64,000 nt of DNA. Origin: Gliomastix tumulicola. Lineage: Eukaryota > Ascomycota > Sordariomycetes > Hypocreales > Bionectriaceae. This document shows positions 11,406 through 22,200 of the stretch, in pieces. Where the stretch lies: NCBI GenBank assembly GCA_001599755.1, contig BCHX01000004.1, positions 4,092,001-4,156,000 on the forward strand. The letters are read 5' to 3'. A model generated the notes under the pieces. It was not told where the DNA came from. It saw only the letters and a program-made list of their open reading frames with translations, and made no database searches. A program made the position numbers and the translations under genes. Each line of letters opens with the position of its first letter. Within the stretch, counting starts at the first letter, position 1.

Positions 11406-13671
11406 ATGGGAGAAAAGCGGCAGGTCCACAGCTGGGGTGACCTCAGCTCCGGCTTTCGACTGAGTCTCGCCGCCGGTGCTCTGGGAAGCTTCGTCACGTT
11501 CGCCATCAACCTAGGCGTCGTCATCTGGGCTTCGACCCTGCCCGACGCGGACGCCGAGACCGGGACGCGCGGGCGCAGGATCCTGTTCCAGGGGTCGTGC
11601 GACGAGTCCAAGCACATCAACATCTTCCTGCACGTCCTCATCAACATCCTGAGCTCCGTCCTCTTGGGCGCCAGCAACAACGCGATGCAGTGTCTCTCAG
11701 CGCCGACCCGGGCGCAGGCGGACGATGCGCACGCCAAGGATAAGCACGTCGATATAGGCATGGTCAGCATCCGCAACCTCCGTCAGCAGACATGCTTGAG
11801 CCAGACCTTGTGCGCTGTGTTAGTCTTGTCCTCGGTGCCGCTTCACCTGTTGTGAGTTCATACCACCCAGCAACCACCGATACACAGGAAAGCGATCCAA
11901 GACGGCGGATGGAATGGACGTGAATCTAGGCCAGGACGCTAATGATGCCACGGGGTGAACAGGTACAATTCAGTGGTCTTCCCGTCGCTCACGACTGCGT
12001 CATCATACATGGTGATTGAATCTAACGAGCGGCTCGACTACCCCAGGGGCCAGATCCAGACCAAAGCCAACCCACCAGTGGATGAGGGTGAGGAGAGGCG
12101 GCTTCAGGCTTTGCTGGACGACGGCGCTGCGGGAGCCCTCGAGAACCTCACCGTCTCCGAGTGCATTAACCAGTACGCGGCTAGCTTCCTAACCTCGCGG
12201 CAGGACGTCATCCTCGTGTACGACGACCCCAGCAAAGGCCCCAGCGAAGGCCCGGAGCCCACCCTGGACTGGTATCCAGGCGGTCCCGGCACCGGCCTCG
12301 AGGGCTTTGTCTGGATCTGTGGCTTCGACGCCCTCGGCACAAACCCGGGGTCACCCACGCGTGAGCTGTGCTGGCCAAAGTTGAACCTCATCAGGCGCGA
12401 AGCAGACAACTGGCGGCCCAATGGACATCGCGTCAAGTACTGCCTTAGCAGACCTATGGAGCAGCTCTGCCGCGTGAACTTTAGCATCCACCTTGCCGTT
12501 GCCGTTCTGGCTTGCAACGCGATCAAGATGGTCTTGCTTGGTTACCTGGCCATGTACATGGCACCGAACCGTCTGCTTGTGCTCGGAGATGCCATACAGT
12601 CGTTCATGGCTCGCCCTGACGCTTACACGCAGCCAGAAACTGCACATCTTCGCAGGGCCACGAAGCGATGGCTCTCCGCTATTAGCAAGACACAATGGCT
12701 AACAGGTAGCACTCTGTGAGTCAAGCGTGAACTCCTTCCCATTAAACCTCATATGAACTACAGACAACCCGCACGTTCAAGTCTAACCACGACAGCCTCT
12801 TAGATACCTCATCTCCGTTGCTGTGTCTTTGAGTCTCCTTCTGTGGGGGGTCACGTCCTTGCAGATCCCGCAAACCTTCAACAGCCTCCAGTCGTTGGGA
12901 TTCGGAGAGCCCAACGATGCGACGCTTCTCACATGGGGGGATCTCTCCTTTTACCCCGGCAACACGGAGCTGATCAGCAACGTCATGATTGCAAACATGC
13001 CGCAGTTGACCTTCTCCCTCGTCTACTTCCAGTGGAACGCCATCTTCACGAGCATGCTCATGAGCAAGGAGTGGAACGACTTCAGCCAGAAGAGCAAGCC
13101 ACTGCGAGTCTCCGAGAAGCCGCAGGGGAAGCAGCGTTCCCGCTACTTCCTGCAGCTGCCATACAGGTTCAGCGTCCCCCTCATAGGGGGCTCTGTCCTG
13201 CTGCACTGGCTCCTCTCGCAGTGCATCTTTGTCGTGGCCATAGAGGAGCAGGACGTCGAGAAGTCGCCGGGGGAGGGAGACATCTACTGGCGCACCATCA
13301 CGTGTGGCTACTCCCCCATCGCCATCATGACGGTGCTGGTCGTCTCGCTGATCATTCCCATCTCGGTCGCTTTGGCCGGTGGGCGCCGCCTGCCTGGGGT
13401 TATGCCGGTTGCTAGAAGCTCCAGCCTGGCCATTGCGGCAGCCTGTCACCACCCTGATGGGAGATCTCATGCAGACGCAGCGCTGGACGTTCTGAAATGG
13501 GGTCTCATAAAGGACCAGAGATCAAACCAAAGCCAGGTGCAGCAGCGGGGCGAGGGCGCCGAGAAGGGACCTGCTTTGGTAGCGCTGGAGGGAAGAGACA
13601 GACACTATGGCTTTTCCATTGATGACTATGGCGATGCTCCTGCATATCATGTAGAGACTTCAAAGGCCTAG
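11406..13671 (+). CDS. Polytopic membrane protein, DUF6536-like
   Basis: Exons 11406-11851, 11963-12715 and 12804-13671 give 688 residues; both splices restore hydrophobic segments (PLHLLYNSVVF and STLYLISVAVSL). About eight membrane helices are visible, beginning with RLSLAAGALGSFVTFAINLG and LHVLINILSSVLLGASNN. The segments ASNNAMQCLSAPTRAQ and KHVDIGMVSIRNL match what I remember of the fungal DUF6536 family, whose function is unknown. The C-terminal part has the conserved-looking GGRRLPGVMPVARSSSLAIA and ALDVLKWG. It is probably in the plasma membrane or an endomembrane. No functional partner is evident next to it. Confidence 0.85.
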
Positions 13672-14043
13672 GAGTTCTGAGTGCGATCCCCTCCCTTCTA
13701 GAGGGTATGGTCGTATGTGCTGATACAAGGCAACAACCTATCATTGAAGAAAAAACTTGAGCCACATGCACCCAAATTGTATGGTCCCATAACTCAAGTA
13801 TTTGCTCGACCGCGTGATTGGCTACCAATTAGCCGCCTATGCCGTCCTCATCACCATGTGCCTCTAAGCTGCATGCCCAGGCTTACCAGGCGCACCAGGC
13901 GCACCAGGCGCGAGGTACATGTGAATAATACTCCAACTAGGTACCAAGTCCCCCTCCTTCAGACAACCCCCCAGCAGACGACCAACAGCCACTCTTCTGC
14001 TAGGAGGGAGGGGGGGCAACCACACACACAAAAAAAAAAAAAC
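13672..14043. other. Intergenic spacer with a foldback repeat copy
   Basis: Between two plus-strand genes. It contains copy A of the foldback repeat (13754-13811) and a poly-A/CA-rich leader just before the ATG at 14044. Confidence 0.6.
13754..13811. repeat. Foldback repeat, copy A
   Basis: It shares near-identical order and sequence with 58068-58127 and 58861-58920. It begins AACTTGAGC and ends CTCAAGTATT...TCGACC, with inverted arms at 13755-13762 and 13792-13799 (7 of 8 bases pair). Confidence 0.8.
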
Positions 14044-15252
14044 ATGAACAAAACCACCAGAGCCTGGGTCATCGCCGGCTCCTTCCTAGGCGGCGTCCTC
14101 CTCATCTACTTCCTCCTCCGCTGGGCGGGCACGATCATATGGCTCGGCTCGAGGATCGCAAGGCTGAGGACGCGCGCATGTTCCCCGCGCACGCGGTTCG
14201 TCGTCCGCGACATGGAGGCCACCAGACTGGACATCCCGTACGGGGCATCCCCCGCGCAGATGGAGGCCAAGTTCAGCCAGGGTTGGACGGCGCACGTGCA
14301 CGAGCAGGCGCGGACGCGGCTGGCGTACGAGAGGAGCACCGAGTCCGGCGAGCCCATGTGGGTGTCCCTCTATGCCAGCCGCGGCTCGGTGAAGCACTGG
14401 GCTCTGATGATGCACAAGCGCAAGTACGAGCTGCGACGGTCCGGTAAGCTGTCTGCAGAGACGAAAGCGAAGGCGAAAGCGAAGGCGAAGACGAAGACGA
14501 AGGTGAAGACGGCGCGCCACCTCACGGGGGCGCATGTCCTCCGGGAGCCAGTCGACGACGTGAGGGACTGGTTCGGCTTCGGCCAGCACTACCAACGCTC
14601 CATCAAGGCCTACAACCCCGAGACCTACGAAGCGGCCATGACGCAGCGCATGCAGGCCATGGCCGCCGGCCGCAAGCCCGAGGTCAGCGCGCTCGGCGGC
14701 TCCCGCGGCGGCGCCCGCGGCGGCGGCGGCGGCCTCCTCGTCATCATGCACGTCGGGTGGACGCGCAAGACCCCGCGGGAGGTCGACGAGGCCTGCAGCC
14801 GGGTCGAGAAGAGCTTCGGGGCCTACAACTACGTCTTCAACAACTGCCACGGCTTCGTCCGCAGGCTGGCCGAGGAGGTCGTCAACTCGAGGTCGCAGGA
14901 CTGGGCGTGGTTCCAGGGCCAGTCCTGGAGGCGGTACGACTACGCGAGACCGACCACGATCGGCCTCCCCGTGGGCTTCGCGTCCATGTACATCGACAAA
15001 CTCACCCGGTTGGAGGGCAGCGGCAACATCACGGACGCGAAGGAGAGGGCGGCGATCCTCAGCAAGATCCAGGCGCTCCAGAGGTATGTCAATGACTTGG
15101 AGCGCGAGTTCTTGGCGGTCGAGGTGAGAATGCGAGGCTCGAGGTACGACGGACCGAATCTGTATGTTACCGACTTCGCAGATCCCGAGGGCGAAGGGTG
15201 TAACTGTAACGATGGATGCTGTTTTGGAGACGGGATTTGTTGTTGTGCATGA
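14044..15252 (+). CDS. Membrane-anchored protein with permuted papain-like (His...Cys) core
   Basis: A single-exon gene of 402 residues, not assigned to a named family. It begins with a hydrophobic helix (VIAGSFLGGVLLIYFLLRWAG, one anchor). A KHWALMMHK segment (candidate catalytic His) is followed, after a Lys/Ala/Thr repeat and a Gly-rich linker, by YVFNNCHGFVRRL (candidate catalytic Cys). The order His before Cys with NC-x-x-F resembles LRAT, PPPDE and permuted NlpC/P60 folds, which are peptidases, acyltransferases or deubiquitinases; that comparison is from motif memory. The protein ends in a cysteine cluster (CNCNDGCCFGDGICCCA), a possible palmitoylation or metal site. The ATG follows an A-rich leader. 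Function is unknown. Confidence 0.8.
   Translation: MNKTTRAWVIAGSFLGGVLLIYFLLRWAGTIIWLGSRIARLRTRACSPRTRFVVRDMEATRLDIPYGASPAQMEAKFSQGWTAHVHEQARTRLAYERSTESGEPMWVSLYASRGSVKHWALMMHKRKYELRRSGKLSAETKAKAKAKAKTKTKVKTARHLTGAHVLREPVDDVRDWFGFGQHYQRSIKAYNPETYEAAMTQRMQAMAAGRKPEVSALGGSRGGARGGGGGLLVIMHVGWTRKTPREVDEACSRVEKSFGAYNYVFNNCHGFVRRLAEEVVNSRSQDWAWFQGQSWRRYDYARPTTIGLPVGFASMYIDKLTRLEGSGNITDAKERAAILSKIQALQRYVNDLEREFLAVEVRMRGSRYDGPNLYVTDFADPEGEGCNCNDGCCFGDGICCCA
14461..14511 (+). repeat. In-frame GCGAAG-type tandem repeat encoding Lys/Ala/Thr
   Basis: Imperfect hexamers (GCGAAG, ACGAAG, GTGAAG) encode a basic KAKAKTKTK-like linker between the two halves of the putative catalytic core. Confidence 0.8.
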
Positions 15253-15588
15253 CTGACTGTAAACACTCCTCAATATCGAGCAGAACGAGCAGCAAGACGA
15301 GCCCTTGCCGCGCAAGGCTCAAGCCGTCATGAGTATAACAAACAACGCAGGGATCTGGCGGTGGTTTAAACCAGACAGATATTATTATCACTCAGATCAA
15401 AACTTTCTTTTGATTTTTGATTTTTTTCATTTATATTAAGGTCTAAGAAACAGGTTCTAGTGATGCAAGCGTCCGCCTCATCTCTATACCAGACGCTCCC
15501 ATACTTCGATACAGGTCCTCACCATAAAATTTGGACAGAATGAACGGAAAAACGACTGGGAAAAGCCACGAGGGGTATGTAGCATCGC
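15253..15588. other. Convergent 3' intergenic region
   Basis: Spacer between the gene ending at 15252 (+) and pma1 (-). It is T-rich around 15405-15440, as expected of 3' untranslated sequence. No gene is seen. Confidence 0.6.
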
Positions 15589-18500
15589 TTATGACGACTT
15601 CTCGTGCTGAGTCGACACACGCTGGAGAGAGACAACTGCAAGACTGTTAGCACAGGCTCAAACATGCGAGGTACAATCGGGGAAAACTTACCAAAGTCCT
15701 CAAGAGATCGCTGCTTCGGGTTGCGCTTGGGCGACTTGCCATGCATCAGGTTGTTGAAGCCATCGCTGCCCTGCATGAAGTAGTAGAGACCACCCATGAT
15801 AGCGAACACACCGAAGGAGAAAATCCAGATACGGACAACACCGACAATGTGGGTGCGGTTACCGTGGCGGAACCAACCGAAGATGGCGAAAAGAGTGGCC
15901 AGGATATCGACGGCAAAGATAGCGCCCGACAGCTGCCACGAGGGGATCGACGACCAGAAGGGACCGTTGGCACGGGTGATGAAGATGAGCCAGTTCTCAG
16001 TGAGAGAGACCTCGAGGAAGACAATCTCATCGATGTCACCATCGTTCTGGGTGATACCACCATTCTCACCACCGACGTAGAGGGTGGTCAAGCAGATCCA
16101 GGTACCAATGGCCAGGACACAGCCGAGAAGGACGGACATACCCCAGAGCTTGGGAAGGTTCCACTTGACGGGCGACTGGGAGTAGGGGGCGTTGTCGTAG
16201 GCAATGGCCAGGGTGGCGATATCGGCGAAAATGGCGATGAAGACAATCAGGTTGATGTCGAGGGAGCGGTTGAGGATGGCAATCCAGAGGCCGAGGAAGA
16301 TCTCCATGTGCAGGGACAGGGCGATACGGTAGACGACGTAGGCGTACATGCGGTGGAAAATCTGGCGAGAGGTCTTGAGGGCATCAATAATGGCACCAAG
16401 ACCAGGAGCAAGGAAGACGATATCGGCAGCGGACTGAGCAGCAGCGGAAGCACCCTCGACAGCAATACCAGTATCAGCCTTCTTCAGCGAGGGAGCATCG
16501 TTGACACCATCACCAGTCATGGCAACGAGGTAGCCACGCTGCTGGAGAATCTCGACGACGGAGTACTTGTGCTGGGGGAAGACCTCGGCGAAACCATCGG
16601 CAGCCTCGACGAAATCGTAAACCTCAGAGCCGGGCATGTCACCGCCACCACCGAGACCAAGACGCTCAGCGTTGTAGACGTTGGTGCCGAGACCGAGCTG
16701 GCGGGAAGTCTCACGGGCAATACCGACGGCGTCACCAGTAAGCATCTTGATGGAGAGACCGAGCTTCTTGGCCTCGTTGATGGTGCGGTAGGTGTCGTGA
16801 CGAGGGGGGTCGGAGCAGGGCATGATACCGAGAATCTCCCAGGCACCCTCACCACGCTTGCGGGCAACACCAAGGGAACGGAAACCACGGGTAGCGAACT
16901 CGGCGACGCAGTTCTTGTAGTCCTTGTCAATGTCCTCGGGGATGGGGTGGTCCTCCTCGACGGTCTTGAGAACGAACAGAGGGGCACCCTTGACGCAAGT
17001 GATGCGCTCACCAGAGGGGGACTCGACAACGGCGGTGACCTTCTTGGAGACGGGGTCGAAGGGGTGGAACTCAATGACCTTGTACTTGGAGAGGACGTTC
17101 TTGGCACGGGGGTAGAGCTTGAGCGACTTGAGGAAAGCCTTGTCGATAGCATCGATACCCTTCTTCTTGCGGGAAGCGGCCAAGCAGGCAGTGAGCATGA
17201 GGTCATCATCCTCAACACCGGCGACAGTGTAGGGCTCAGAGAGAGAGAGCTTGTTCTTGGTCAGGGTACCAGTCTTGTCAGAGCAGAGAATCTCGACACC
17301 GGCAAGCGACTCAATGGCGGAGAGCTTCTGGACAATGGCCTGCTTCTTGGCGAGGTAGGCGGCACCGACAGCCATGGTGGTGGTAACGACAGCGGGAAGA
17401 CCGACAGGGACACCGACAATGGTAATACCAAGGGTGAAGCGGAGGATCTCCACAATCTGGTTGGAGCGGTAGAACGAGGAAACCCAGACGACGAGCAGGG
17501 TAGCAATGACGAGAACCAGGAGAATGGTACCGATGTTGTTCAGGACCTCAGTGAAGTGACCAGTGCCACCAGCAGACTTGGCGACAAGGGCAGCGGCACG
17601 ACCGACGAAGGTGTTGTCACCGGTGGCAGTGACGACCATGAAGGCCTCACCACGCTTGACGGCGGAGGAGGAGTAGCAGCTGTCGCCCTGGTGCTTGTCG
17701 ACGGCGAGCGACTCACCAGTCAGGGAGGACTGGTCGACCTGGAGGAAAGCGTCTTCGGTAACGATGCGGCCATCAGCGGGGATAATGGTACCCTGCAGGC
17801 ATGAACGGTCAGCGAATTGAAATGAAATGAAATCACTGTCTCAGGGCAATCTCACCTCCTCGATCTGGAGGATATCACCGGGGACGACCTCAGGGGCGTC
17901 AACCTCCTTGAGGGTGCCATCACGGAGAACAACAGCCTTGAGGGCGAGGGTCTTCTTGAGTTCGTCGACAATGGAACCGGCCTGGAATTCCTGGAAGAAA
18001 CCGACGCAGGCGTTGAGCATCAGGAGACCGCAGATGACACCGAAATCGACCCAATCCTCGAGACCAGCAGCAAGAACGGCGGCAGCCTATGGGTGGAGCC
18101 AAATGTTAGCAAATAATTCAGACCATCCAAACAAAAGCCCGCAAAATTGTTTCGACGAAGAACAGTGGGTCGATGGTCCGTAAACGTCGATGCATCGAGA
18201 CCCGACTCACGGCATCGGCCCACGACTCGAGAGACGCATCCACCGAGGATTCAAGCAGGATCCAGAGAGGTAGCCAATCAAGACCCACAAGCCTGAAGAG
18301 CTCCTGTGGATACTCGTCGTCTTGCCTCCAGAAAAAAAACACGCGCAGAGTTCACGCCTCCCCCCCCCTCCCCGGTTTTCATAAACGGGTGGCAGGAATG
18401 AGCGATGAGAGACAATTGAGCCAATTGGGAAGCGATGTTTGTTTGTTTGGGATAATTAAACCCAAAAGACAACAGATCGAAGGGAATGGTGGTGCTCTGC

Positions 18501-18963
18501 GGTCGCTTGGGCTTGGGCTTGGGGTGAACAGGGGATCGGATGGATTGAGACTCACCTCCATGACGAACTGGATAGGTCCGACGAAGAAGGACAGGAACTT
18601 CAGGAAGTGGTTCTCCTTCTCCTCCTTCATCTGGTTGAGACCGTACTTCTTGCGGCGGGCGAGGACCTCGGATTCCGTGAGACCGACACGCGAGTCGGTC
18701 TGGAGCATGTCCTCGGGAACGGTGCGGCCGCCGGCGGGGGTCTCCTCGTCCTCCTCCTGGGCCTGGTGGCCATCCTCGGACTCGAGGTCCTCAATCAGGG
18801 CGTCGATGTCCTCATCCTCATCATCGTCGTCGGCAGCCGCCTTCTTGGCGGGAGGGGCGGCCGGGGCGGGCTCAGCCTCAGCGGCGGCGCGCTTCTCGTC
18901 GAAGCCACCCGACTCAATGTTGGTGTCCAGCGCAGGGGCGCCGGCAGCTTTGTTGTCAGCCAT
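15589..18963 (-). CDS. pma1: Plasma-membrane H+-ATPase (P3A-type)
   Basis: Exons 18556-18963, 17856-18086, 15692-17792 and 15589-15635 give 928 residues, close to the 920 of Neurospora pma-1. The protein pumps protons out across the plasma membrane and energises nutrient uptake. Visible signatures are an acidic N-terminus (DDDDEDEDIDALIEDLES), TGES (about 238-241), the phosphorylated aspartate in CSDKTGTLTKNK (about D385) and MTGDGVNDAP. The 47-bp last exon encodes the regulatory tail ending VSTQHEKSS, the region where fungal enzymes are phosphorylated and bind 14-3-3 proteins. Intron 1 is 469 bp, far longer than most others here, with a TGCTAAC branch site near its end. The gene lies beside an 8.6-kb gene-free region on its promoter side. 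Confidence 0.97.
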
Positions 18964-19179
18964 GGGCGCGAGTCGGCTCGAAATTGAGCAATTGGTGGGC
19001 AAGCAAGTCGCCTGTTGTGCTACCAGGGTCTAAACGAGGCAAAGAGAATTTGCGAGAATAGGATTTTTGAGATAATTAGGTAGGTAGCTCGTAGGGTGAT
19101 GAGGGCGACTAGCCGGCGAAGCTCATGAGCAGCCTGTAGGTGTTGATTGAGGTGCTGAGGTAGAGTGGAGAGGGGGAGG

Positions 19180-19220
19180 ATGAGAAGGGAAGAAGAAGAA
19201 GAAGAAAAGGAGGAAGAAGT
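19180..19220 (-). promoter_or_regulatory. CT-rich promoter tract of pma1
   Basis: A purine-rich run on the plus strand is a CT-rich run on the coding strand, about 220-260 bp upstream of the pma1 start. Such tracts typically lie near transcription starts of strongly expressed fungal genes. Confidence 0.5.
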
Positions 19221-22200
19221 GTCGAGCACCGCACGAAGACTTTAGGTTCGCTTATGAAGGCGGCATTCGTGGGTAAGAGGGGGAAAGGGAAAAAAGGAAG
19301 AGGCTTCGAAAGGGCGAGGGTGGGAGCAACGGGCTATTTCAATGGAACTGTATTTGCCTGGGAGCAGCAGCAACTCGCTCAAACCCGCCCACTTTGCTCG
19401 AGGTGCCAGAGCGGAACCTGCTGTGGGATGGGATCCATGTGGGATATGGCAACCCTCCCCGTTGCGTTGCGCTGCTTGCTGCTAAGACCAGCGAGCAGGG
19501 CCGGCCCAGCCCATTTCTGCGGTGCTTTTCTGATAGGTACCTGCCACCCACCCCCAGGGCAGTAGCGATCACCCCCCTCAAGTGACCAGAAAGGCTGCAG
19601 GGTTGCAAGGGTTGCCCACACCCCCCCGATTGGTTAGTGCGCTCTGTCCTTGGCCCATGGACCAGCTCCGCAGTACGAATTGAGTCGCCGCGCGCACTGT
19701 ACACTTTTTTTGCCTCACGTCGAGGGCAGAGAGAGGTCAGGCGCACCCAGGAACATGCTTTCGGCGCACCCAACTCTGTTTTCCCATTGTTCCTGAGCCC
19801 GTAGTCCAAAGTTACTGCCCGTCGCGTTCCTGGATCCCCCTCTAGAGAATTAAGGTGATTGTCCAATTCGAACGGGCTGACGGGATTTCTCGCTGCGTAT
19901 TGACAAAGCAGGTGCGTGTTACGGCGCAGGCCTGTCGAGGTGTAAATTCACTCTCTGTGCGATGAGGCTTTTCACGACTCGTACCTGCCGTACAGTGCAC
20001 AAAGTCGGAGCCCACGGAGGATGGCAATCTCAGTCGCGAGCCAGCGATCAGAGTGGAGCCTAGGTCCTCGGCCCCAGTCCGGGTACTGTACATGGCAGAT
20101 CGAATCCGGTACGTTCCCCAAACAGTGACGGCACCAGTAAACACAAGTCCAATCACAATGGCCGGCAGGTATCGAGACAATACCGTGTTTGGGCAAGAGC
20201 ACGCCCACCCACGACCTGCCGCACACCTCAGTGACCTTTGACTGCGCGCATCGTCACCACCCGCGCTCGGCAAAGGGAGCGACTAGACAGGCCTGGATGT
20301 CCCTCAGTTAGACGCAGCATCGCATCAATTGGTCGTCTCGCTCTCCCTGCTCCTTCCGATTTGCCGTCCCCCGATGAGCCATCTCACCCTGGCGCGGGCG
20401 GTATTATCGCCTCCCTGCTGCTTCATCTGATTCATTGCCCTGTCCCTGGTTCGAACCCGTGTTCGATACAAACCAAGGTACACGGTCTGCTATAGGCAAT
20501 TGCCCCAGTGACCAGGAGGGTGAAAATTTTCCAATTGAGTTCGGTGAATTTGATTATTCGCGCCTACAGGCACGGTACAGGTTTTTTTGTGGCTAGGAGC
20601 GAGAAGAGCGTGTCATTCAATCAACAAAGGTACGGCGGAGAACCATTTTCCGGGTACCTCCATCCCATCCCATCATTGCTGCAGCTGTCTGCAGGCCGCC
20701 AACCGCGCTCAGGTACTCCACAAAGTGTCCCATCGTGTTTCCCCCCCACCCCACTGTGCCCTGCTCCACCTAGAAAATCAGTCGGAATCGTTGCGAGGGG
20801 AGCTCGGCAGCACCTGTCGCCTCTCTGGAGAGTTGGAGGACGAGAGGCCAGAGGTCCTGGGAACATGTCGCACTGTGGATGCCACTGTGCATCGCGCCGG
20901 TGCGTCCCGCGGGCTGCCCAGTGCGCGGCGCAACGTCAACAACGCTGGTGGATGCTGCGGCATTTTCGAGGGCCTGAATTTTAGCACTCGCTCGCCGCTG
21001 GCCCAATGACGACGAAAAGAAATTTGATAAGCGGCACTCACACCTTCGGTCCCCATCCTGTCGCCCTTTCCCATCTGACCTTGGGTTCCCCCCCCCCCTC
21101 CCCCCTCCCCAGCATTGACCCAGGGCGGTTACGAGCAATAAGAGCGAGACCGAGGCCAATTGCGAGCGCCGCCGGCACCAGCACAACACTGTCTGTGCTT
21201 GCCGGTCGTGTGAGTTGCGAAAATGATTCCCCAATATTTTTCACTGTTCCCATGGGAGGCTTCGCCGGTGCCTACCCACTAAAAACTACAGCCCACAGAA
21301 GGGCCGCGGCCACTGGAATAGTCTTCTTTGCCTTTCGTAGCTCCCGTCAGTCGGCGAGCGCCCTCGATCTCAGGCCGACTCGCATATCTCGCCCCCGATT
21401 CGAGCAAGCCTCGCTCTCGCCGTCCGTCTGACTAGTGTCTAATAGCAGGTATCATCATCTGGCCTACCTAACTACCACACCGGCCCGGACTGGGAATACC
21501 GCCGCCGCCGCCGCCGCCGCAGCGCCAGCTACTTCTGACGCCCGACTCTGCGGTCGGAGAGTCGCATGCAGGATTTAGACTACTTTTTTTTCTCCCCTTG
21601 TTGCTCACTTCCTGACTCTCCCGTCCTCGGGAAGAGGGTCTTGCATTAGGCTCTTTTGTGTTTGTCTTATGGTGGTACGTAGACGAGGGCGTCGTGCTGA
21701 GAACGTGTCTGAGCATCGCACCTTTACGTGTCTCACCCGTAATGTGCCGCTCTGATCAGCAGATGTCTTTCTTTCGCTGCGCCCAGCTGGCGGTCAGGGA
21801 GGGATCTTCAAGGCTTGGCTGTAGACGGCATAGGGCCATGACCTCACCACCCGCTGTCCCGTCTCCGAAGCCCTCTCACTTCAGCGTACGGCTATTTCTG
21901 TACCCGCGACTTACACGTATGATTTACGCGTAACCATGCGACGACGACACCGCAAGCATCCTGGGGCTGTGCCCGTTCTTCTTGCCAGTTCTGATAGCGG
22001 TCAGACAGAGCACATGTCACACATGCCAAGTGACCGCGGCCGTGAAAAGAAGCTGCATTTTAAAGTTGCACACACCCTTTGTGTCGTTCCAGTTAAGGTC
22101 GAGACAGGCTCAGACAAGGAATTGACTGGCGTTGCGTGTGAGCCCATCCATCACCAGGGCACTTGGAGAATACCTTAAAATACCGATCCAATTCCAATAA

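Noticed and set aside
14086..15315. 409-codon open frame on the minus strand
   Set aside because: Antisense to the 14044 gene, which has a clear membrane helix and conserved-looking motifs.
15741..17804. 687-codon open frame on the plus strand
   Set aside because: It is antisense to pma1 throughout and is produced by the strong codon bias of that gene; it has no family character and rich Gly/Asp/Glu composition typical of such shadows.
19339..19866. 175-codon frame on the minus strand upstream of pma1
   Set aside because: No domain, poor codon bias, overlapped by equally long frames on other phases.
20431..20490. tRNA-like GGTTCGAACC sequence
   Set aside because: The T-loop-like bases are not flanked by a pairing T stem, and no acceptor, D or anticodon stem can be drawn.
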